This document shows, piece after piece, positions 7,516 through 11,792 of a stretch of DNA of 11,792 nt (the stretch's first letter is position 1; every line of letters starts with the position of its first letter). The notes under the pieces were generated by a model that saw only the letters and a list, made by a program, of their open reading frames with translations, had not been told where the DNA came from and did not search any database. The DNA is taken from the NCBI GenBank assembly GCA_036278435.1, contig DASULA010000033.1, positions 1-11,792 on the forward strand, written 5' to 3'. The position numbers and the translations under genes are program-made. Source of the stretch: DASULA01 sp036278435 (GTDB lineage Bacteria; Actinomycetota; Actinomycetes; Mycobacteriales; DASULA01).

Positions 7516-8343
7516 ATGGAAGCACCGTGGGAAGAACGTCTGGCCACGACGTTCGTGCAGTTGGCTGACACCCTGGTCAGCGGATTCGACCTGCCCGGAT
7601 TCCTGCGGCTGCTGGCGCGCCGGAGCCGGGAACTGCTCGACGTCAGCGCGGTCGAGTTGATGGTGGCTGGGTCACGAGGCGAACTGCACCTGATCACCGA
7701 CACCGGATCGGACACCGGATCGGACACCGGGCTCGACATCGGATCGGGCCCGGCCCAGTTTCAGGCGTCGCATCAGGGGCTGGCAGACGGGCCCGGCCCG
7801 GAGTGCCTGCGCACCGGGCGGGTGGTGACGGTGGCCGACCTGGCGGCGGCCCAACGCTGGCCCCGGTTCGCCGAAGCCGCCGTCGCGGTCGGGTACCGGT
7901 CCGCGCAGGCACTGCCGATGCGGCTGCGTGAGGACGTCATCGGCGCGGCGACCCTGCTCCGCGACATTCCCGGTGCGGTGGAGGGTTCCCGACTGCGGGT
8001 TTGGCAGTCCCTTGTGGACGTCGCCACTATCGGGATACTCCAGCACCGGGCGATCCAGCACAACCGCCGGCTGGCCGGGCAACTGCACACGGCGCTGACC
8101 AGCCGGGTGCCGATCGAGCAGGCCAAGGGTGTGTTGTCCGAGCGGCTGGGGGTGGGAGTGGACCAGGCGTTCGCGGTACTGCGCGGGCATGCCCGCCAGC
8201 ACAACCGCGGACTGGCCGAGATCGCCCGGGAGGTGGTGGACGGCCGGGACTGTCTGGCCGGGGCGCCCGGCTCCGCCCCGGTGGGGGCGTCGGCCGGGGG
8301 CGTCCGGCCGGCCCGCCGGCCCGACGCGACCGGCCGACGGTAG
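7516..8343 (+). CDS. GAF and ANTAR domain regulator
   Basis: A 275-aa predicted cytoplasmic regulator. Residues about 20-165 form a GAF sensor domain (L-A-R-R-S-R-E-L-L-D-V-S-A-V-E-L-M-V, then C-L-R-T-G-R-V-V-T-V-A-D-L and A-L-P-M-R-L-R). Residues about 187-243 form an ANTAR RNA-binding domain with the diagnostic S-R-V-P-I-E-Q-A-K-G-V-L and A-F-x-V-L-R-G-H-A-R. ANTAR proteins bind paired hexaloop hairpins in nascent RNA and prevent termination; the GAF-ANTAR type is common in actinobacteria. A DTGS repeat expands a GAF loop, and a 25-residue Gly/Ala/Pro tail follows the ANTAR domain. The ATG at 7516 has only a poor ribosome site. No ANTAR target was recognised in this window, so its regulon is unknown. 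Confidence 0.9.
   Translation: MEAPWEERLATTFVQLADTLVSGFDLPGFLRLLARRSRELLDVSAVELMVAGSRGELHLITDTGSDTGSDTGLDIGSGPAQFQASHQGLADGPGPECLRTGRVVTVADLAAAQRWPRFAEAAVAVGYRSAQALPMRLREDVIGAATLLRDIPGAVEGSRLRVWQSLVDVATIGILQHRAIQHNRRLAGQLHTALTSRVPIEQAKGVLSERLGVGVDQAFAVLRGHARQHNRGLAEIAREVVDGRDCLAGAPGSAPVGASAGGVRPARRPDATGRR
7699..7746 (+). repeat. 12-bp in-frame tandem repeat (four copies) in the GAF domain
   Basis: The unit GACACCGGATCG is exact at 7699-7710 and 7711-7722 and diverged at 7723-7734 and 7735-7746. It encodes D-T-G-S, D-T-G-S, D-T-G-L, D-I-G-S (residues 62-77), in the loop after the strand E-L-H-L-I-T. A whole-codon unit can gain or lose copies without a frameshift. Confidence 0.92.
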
Positions 8344-8349
8344 CCGTCA

Positions 8350-8363
8350 CCGGCCGCGGCCGG
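8350..8363. terminator. Palindrome in 21-bp convergent gap, possible bidirectional terminator
   Basis: CCGGCCGCGGCCGG is a perfect 14-base palindrome lying wholly between the stop codons of the GAF-ANTAR gene (8343) and the hydrolase gene (8365). A second small hairpin, GACGG-TAG-CCGTC at 8336-8348, has the regulator's stop codon as its loop. A terminator serving both strands is plausible; there is no T tract, and such palindromes occur by chance in G+C-rich DNA. Confidence 0.4.
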
Positions 8364-8364
8364 G

Positions 8365-9249
8365 TCACCGCGGGGACCGGCTCAGCAGCCAGGCGATCGC
8401 GTCGGCGTGGTGGTCCAACATGCCCAGGTGTCCGGTGTCGGGCACCTGCCGGTGCGCGGCGCCGGGGATGGCGCCGGCCAACCAGGCGGCATGGGACGGC
8501 GGGACCAGGTTGTCCTCGGCGCCGTGCCAGAGTGCGGTCGGCACTCCGATGGTCCCGACGTCGAACCCCCACGGCCGCACGAACGCCAGATCGTCGTCCA
8601 CCCAGCCGGCACCACCGGGCCGCAGTGCCACCACGGTCGAGTCGACCAACCAGGTTCGGACCGCCGCCCGGGCCAGCACCGCGACGTCGGGGGCCGGAAG
8701 TTCTGCGACCAGATCGTCGATGAAACTCCCCGGTTCGTCGACGATCTGGCGCGCGGCCGGCCCGATCATCGCCGCCAGCTCCTGGTCGGACTGGACGGCC
8801 GCGCCGAACTCCGCCACGTTCATCGCGGCCATCCCGGCCAGCCAGTCCAGGCCGGCGGCACCGAACGGCGCGACACCGGCGACGCTCGCCGCGGCGGGTA
8901 CCAGCTCGGGCAGCAACGCCGCGCAGGCCAACGCGTGCGGGCCTCCACCGGAGTACCCGATGACCGGCAGCCGGTCGATCCGCAGTGCCGCCGCGACGGT
9001 CGCCACATCGGCGGCCACGTCGGACACCGAGCGGCCGGGCAGCCGGTCCGACCCGCCGTAGCCGGCACGGTCGAAGCTGACCAGCCGCACCCGCGCCCCG
9101 ACCGCGTCCAGGACGTCGGTCGGGAACGGGAGCCGGCAGCCCGGTGTCCCGTGCAGGTACAGCACCGGAGCGGCCCCAGGCGCGCCCCACAGCTCGATCC
9201 GCAGCGTCCGACCGTCCGGGGTTCGTACTCGCTGTCCTGATTCATCCAT
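8365..9249 (-). CDS. Alpha/beta-fold hydrolase
   Basis: A 294-aa protein with a full alpha/beta-hydrolase catalytic set: the nucleophile elbow G-Y-S100-G-G, the acid D246 in H-G-A-E-D-N-L-V-P, and H274 in D-T-G-H-L-G-M. The H-G-T-P-G motif (33-37) forms the oxyanion region and D-R-A-G-Y-G-G-S-D (60-68) is typical of the family. A helical cap lies at about 130-225. No signal peptide is seen, so it is probably cytoplasmic. It may hydrolyse an ester or lactone; the sequence alone does not say which. Its ATG at 9249 has no good ribosome site, and the upstream DNA is a predicted iron box touching the start codon, so iron-dependent repression of this gene is possible. The opposite gene across that box encodes a secreted protein. 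Confidence 0.88.
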   Translation of the reverse strand: MDESGQRVRTPDGRTLRIELWGAPGAAPVLYLHGTPGCRLPFPTDVLDAVGARVRLVSFDRAGYGGSDRLPGRSVSDVAADVATVAAALRIDRLPVIGYSGGGPHALACAALLPELVPAAASVAGVAPFGAAGLDWLAGMAAMNVAEFGAAVQSDQELAAMIGPAARQIVDEPGSFIDDLVAELPAPDVAVLARAAVRTWLVDSTVVALRPGGAGWVDDDLAFVRPWGFDVGTIGVPTALWHGAEDNLVPPSHAAWLAGAIPGAAHRQVPDTGHLGMLDHHADAIAWLLSRSPR

Positions 9250-9267
9250 AAGGGTAGCCTTACCTTG
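9249..9267. promoter_or_regulatory. Predicted DtxR/IdeR-type iron box
   Basis: The + strand reads TAAGGGTAGCCTTACCTTG. Against the known DtxR/IdeR consensus TWAGGTWAGSCTWACCTWA it matches 17 of 19 positions, differing only at positions 6 (G for T) and 19 (G for A). It is a near-perfect interrupted palindrome in the divergent gap between the hydrolase gene and the secreted Asp-box gene. Its first base is part of the hydrolase start codon, and its far end is 108 bases before the GTG of the secreted protein. An iron-loaded DtxR-family repressor would be expected to block the hydrolase and perhaps the secreted protein gene. The match is seen; binding is inferred. Confidence 0.72.
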
Positions 9268-9375
9268 GAAAACACTGATATATCACTCGTTCAAGTATCC
9301 GGTGCGTTTGCGACGTTTCGTGATTCCATACACCTACAGACTGCGACATTCCTCTCCAATGAAGGACGGTCGAAT
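9268..9375 (+). promoter_or_regulatory. A+T-rich promoter/leader region of the secreted protein gene
   Basis: By hand count G+C is about 46% here, far below the coding DNA around it. It contains a perfect 10-base palindrome TGATATATCA (9276-9285) just beyond the iron box. The promoters for the rightward gene, and probably the leftward one, should lie here, but I cannot fix a -35/-10 pair. The frame stays open back to a TTG at 9265, but the encoded residues look unlike a protein N-terminus. Confidence 0.5.
9361..9366 (+). promoter_or_regulatory. Shine-Dalgarno GAAGGA fixing the secreted protein start
   Basis: GAAGGA lies 9 nt before the GTG at 9376, which opens directly into a classic signal peptide. 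This decides against the TTG at 9265, which would put 37 non-signal residues in front of it. Confidence 0.75.
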
Positions 9376-11181
9376 GTGAAGCAGCAACGCTTACGCAGGG
9401 TCACCGCGCTGGGCTCGGTGGCAGTCCTCGGCGCCTTCGCCGTGGCGATCGCCGGATCGGGCACCGCCACCGCGGCCGAGTTCACCGCACGCCCGGCCGG
9501 GCTGCCGCTGCCCGTCGCGACGGCAGCGACGGCCGGCCGCCAGGCCGCGACCGCACCACGGGCGCACACCCTGGTCGACCCGCACATCCGCCGCAACGTC
9601 CCGAACCCGCTGCTCAAGGAGAGCCTGGCCGGCGAGGACGAGGACCGCGACACACCGAACCCGAACCTGTCCGCACTGTGCCAGAGCCAGCTCGGCAAGC
9701 CGTCACCGTTCGGAGATCCCAGCCCGAACGTGGACGTGATCAACGGCGACCCCGCAATTTCGGTCGGGTCGCAGGCCGGGTGCGCCGCCATGCAGAACGA
9801 GACGACCACCGCGGTCAACCCGTTCAACCCGCGCAACATCGTGGCCGGCGCCAACGACTACCGGCTGGTCAACACCCGTGAGGGTGGCAACGACGCGAAC
9901 AGCTTCGCCTACACCTCCTTCGACGGTGGCAAAACCTGGACGGACGTGGTGATCCCGGGTGTGAGCCTGCCGACCGGCGCGACCACCGGCCCGCTGTCGG
10001 ACATGGACTCCTCCGGCGACCCGGTGGTCGCGTTCGGACCGTTCAACACCGTCTACTTCGCCAGCCTGGTGTTCAGCCGGACCAACGACGGCAGCGGGCT
10101 CGCGGTGAACGTGTCACACGACGGCGGCCTGCACTGGGGCGCCCCGGTGATCGTGCGCACCGACGGCGTCGACGCCGACGGGAACCCGCTGGACACCCCG
10201 GTCTTCAACGACAAGCCGTGGATCGCCGCCGACCCGTTCAGCGGCCGGGTCTACCTGACCTGGACCAGGTTCGAGTTCGACGAGGTCACCGGCGCCTACA
10301 TCCAGTCCCCGATCGTCATCTCCACCTCGAAGGACTTCGGTCGGACCTGGTCGCCGGAGGCCCCGGTGGGCGGCACCCTGGACACGTTCCAGACCGGCTT
10401 CACGCCGTTCGCCCAGGGCTCGAACCCGAAGATCGCGCTGGACGGCACGCTCTACGTCGCCTACGAGACCTCGATCTGCCAGACCGCGGCCTGCGATCAG
10501 GTGACCGACCACGACGCCACCGTGATCGCCCGCTCCCGGGATCACGGGAAGACGTTCGCGCTCACCGAGGTCGCCACGAACTTCGACTTCCCGTTCGATC
10601 CGGACTCCGGCGGCGGCCTGACCGGCGAGAACTTCCGGCTGAACAGCTTCCCGCAACTGACCATCGACCCGCTGACCAGCAAGCTGTGGGTGACCTGGGC
10701 CGATGACCGCAACGGCGCCTACGACGCCAACGGCCAGTCGGTGAAGACCAACGGCGACGCGATCGTGGCGTCCTCGTTCGGCGGCACGCACTGGACGCTG
10801 AAGACCGTCGGCACCGGCTCGGACGAGGTCTTCCCGGCCGTGGCCGCGCTGGCCGGCCGGGTCGCGGTCTCGTTCATCACCCGGGGATTCGACCCGAACG
10901 GCATCGGGCTGGACTACGCCTATGTGGTCGGCACCGGACACGTGTCCGGCGCCAGAGTCCGGCGGATCACCACCCAGACCCAGGATCCGCAGGTCCAGTT
11001 CGTCAGCCAGGACCCGGACACCGGCGAGATCTTCCAGGGCGTGTTCATCGGCGACTACTCGGCGATGTCGGTCGGCCTGGACTTCCGGATCCACCCGGTC
11101 TGGACCGACTTCCGCGGCCGGCCAGGCACGAACACCCCTAACCAGGATATCTACACCCAGAGCATTTCCCTGTTCCGTTAG
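9376..11181 (+). CDS. Secreted Asp-box (BNR) repeat beta-propeller protein, sialidase-like
   Basis: A 601-aa protein exported by a signal peptide: basic start M-K-Q-Q-R-L-R-R, a hydrophobic core to about residue 27, and likely cleavage at A-T-A-A near 33-34. After a linker of about 100 residues comes N-E-T-T-T-A-V-N-P-x-N-P-R-N-I-V-A-G-A-N-D-Y, typical of bacterial sialidase-fold proteins. Four Asp-boxes follow: SFDGGKTW (181), SHDGGLHW (247), SKDFGRTW (318) and SRDHGKTF (387), and a degenerate fifth, SSFGGTHW (466). These mark a six-bladed propeller of the sialidase superfamily. I cannot see the F-R-I-P motif of true sialidases, so that activity is not supported. The predicted iron box upstream hints at iron-dependent expression. 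A hairpin follows the stop codon. Confidence 0.85.
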   Translation: MKQQRLRRVTALGSVAVLGAFAVAIAGSGTATAAEFTARPAGLPLPVATAATAGRQAATAPRAHTLVDPHIRRNVPNPLLKESLAGEDEDRDTPNPNLSALCQSQLGKPSPFGDPSPNVDVINGDPAISVGSQAGCAAMQNETTTAVNPFNPRNIVAGANDYRLVNTREGGNDANSFAYTSFDGGKTWTDVVIPGVSLPTGATTGPLSDMDSSGDPVVAFGPFNTVYFASLVFSRTNDGSGLAVNVSHDGGLHWGAPVIVRTDGVDADGNPLDTPVFNDKPWIAADPFSGRVYLTWTRFEFDEVTGAYIQSPIVISTSKDFGRTWSPEAPVGGTLDTFQTGFTPFAQGSNPKIALDGTLYVAYETSICQTAACDQVTDHDATVIARSRDHGKTFALTEVATNFDFPFDPDSGGGLTGENFRLNSFPQLTIDPLTSKLWVTWADDRNGAYDANGQSVKTNGDAIVASSFGGTHWTLKTVGTGSDEVFPAVAALAGRVAVSFITRGFDPNGIGLDYAYVVGTGHVSGARVRRITTQTQDPQVQFVSQDPDTGEIFQGVFIGDYSAMSVGLDFRIHPVWTDFRGRPGTNTPNQDIYTQSISLFR

Positions 11182-11188
11182 TCGCTTT

Positions 11189-11211
11189 CCGGGACTGCCG
11201 TGGCGGTCCGG
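11189..11211 (+). terminator. GC-rich hairpin after the secreted protein gene
   Basis: Starting 7 bases after the TAG, CCGG (11189-11192) pairs with CCGG (11208-11211) and, past one bulged G, ACTGC pairs with GCGGT (one G-T pair), leaving a 4-base CGTG loop. The position fits a terminator that isolates the secreted protein gene from the transporter gene. No T tract follows. Confidence 0.45.
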
Positions 11212-11276
11212 GCTGGTTCGGCGGAGGATCGGCAGATCCGAGCTGGGCCGGCCCGGCCGCGGCGGAGGGGGCAGGC

Positions 11277-11792
11277 ATGGTTGGCACCGCGGATCCCGCG
11301 GACCCGGCGGACGGCGGCCTGCGGCTGAGTGGTACCCCGGGTCGCTGGGCCCTGTTCGCCGCGGTACTCGGGTCCAGCCTGGCACTGCTGGACTCCACCG
11401 CGGTCAACGTGGCCCTTCCCCGGCTGGGCGCCGATCTGGGCGCCAGCCTCGCCGACCTACAGTGGACGGTCAACGGTTACACCCTCACCCTGGCCGCGTT
11501 CATCCTGCTGGGCGGGTCGCTGGGCGACCGGTACGGGCGGCGCCGGGTGTTCATGATCGGCGCGGTCTGGTTCGCGGTCGCCTCGTTCCTGTGTGGGGTC
11601 AGCCCGAGTATCGGCACGCTGATCGTGGCCCGGCTGTTGCAGGGCGTCGGCGGCGCCCTGCTCACCCCCGGATCGCTGGCGCTGATCCAGGCGTCGTTCC
11701 ACCCCGACGACCGGGCCCGGGCGGTGGGGGCCTGGTCCGGGCTCACCGGCGTGGCCGCCGCGATCGGCCCGCTACTGGGCGGGTGGCTGGTC
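11277..11792 (+). CDS. DHA2-family (EmrB/QacA) MFS transporter, 3' end missing
   Basis: The frame runs open to the window edge, giving 172 codons of what should be a protein of about 450-520 aa. The ATG at 11277 follows GGAGG (11264-11268). After a polar 24-residue N-terminus come membrane segments containing the DHA2 motif D1, L-L-D-S-T-A-V-N-V-A-L-P (37-48), motif A in the first cytoplasmic loop, G-S-L-G-D-R-Y-G-R-R-R, and the antiporter motif C, G-V-A-A-A-I-G-P-L-L-G-G. Members of this 14-helix family export drugs, dyes or small metabolites in exchange for protons across the cytoplasmic membrane. Substrate cannot be told. It may have its own promoter, given the hairpin before it. Confidence 0.9.
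   Translation, partial: MVGTADPADPADGGLRLSGTPGRWALFAAVLGSSLALLDSTAVNVALPRLGADLGASLADLQWTVNGYTLTLAAFILLGGSLGDRYGRRRVFMIGAVWFAVASFLCGVSPSIGTLIVARLLQGVGGALLTPGSLALIQASFHPDDRARAVGAWSGLTGVAAAIGPLLGGWLV

Noticed and set aside
7699..7746. CRISPR-like array
   Set aside because: The units are contiguous, in frame and have no spacers; it is a coding tandem repeat.
8027..9190. Minus-strand open frame of 387 codons overlapping the hydrolase and regulator genes
   Set aside because: Lies in another frame across two real genes; Arg/Gly/Pro-rich and without motifs.
9265..9375. TTG start at 9265 for the secreted protein
   Set aside because: It would overlap the iron box and put 37 unrelated residues before a good signal peptide; GTG at 9376 has a ribosome site.
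10114..11385. Minus-strand open frame of 423 codons opposite the secreted protein gene
   Set aside because: The plus-strand frame has a signal peptide and Asp-boxes; the antisense product is low-complexity and has no recognisable domain.

Overview
The window looks like chromosomal DNA from a high-G+C actinobacterium. The supporting signs are strong C/G preference at third codon positions, GTG starts, an F420-dependent LLM oxidoreductase, a GAF-ANTAR regulator, a CBS + DUF2267 pair and a DtxR/IdeR-type iron box. I cannot assign a genus. I see no RNA genes, CRISPR arrays, insertion sequences or phage genes. Ten genes cover almost everything; the first and last run off the window edges.

Left part (1-3657, + strand): the end of a large FAD/Fe-S D-2-hydroxyacid dehydrogenase overlaps by 4 bp an enolase-superfamily gene. 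The second protein carries the full mandelate-racemase catalytic set at matching spacing. Together they suggest a small unit for converting and oxidising a 2-hydroxy acid or sugar acid. Next (3765-6113, + strand) is a compact four-gene cluster: a tandem-CBS protein, a DUF2267 protein, an F420-dependent LLM oxidoreductase and a small membrane protein. An 11-bp tandem repeat follows, with stop codons in all three forward frames.

Middle (6174-9249): a minus-strand SDR oxidoreductase with a hydrophobic C-terminal tail is divergent from a plus-strand GAF-ANTAR regulator, across 325 bp of non-coding DNA. The regulator's GAF domain contains a four-copy 12-bp in-frame repeat (Asp-Thr-Gly-Ser). It converges on a minus-strand alpha/beta hydrolase, with only 21 bp between the two stop codons, and a GC palindrome fills most of that gap.

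Right part (9249-11792): between the hydrolase and a divergent secreted Asp-box (BNR) beta-propeller protein lies a 19-bp sequence matching the DtxR/IdeR iron-box consensus at 17 positions, followed by an unusually A+T-rich leader. This is the most informative regulatory signal in the window, because it predicts iron control of one or both flanking genes, neither of which is a classic iron gene. A hairpin follows the secreted protein gene, and the window ends inside a DHA2-type (14-TMS) MFS drug/proton antiporter gene. No clearly new multi-gene system is evident. The leads most worth following are the iron box with its two flanking genes and the racemase/dehydrogenase pair.
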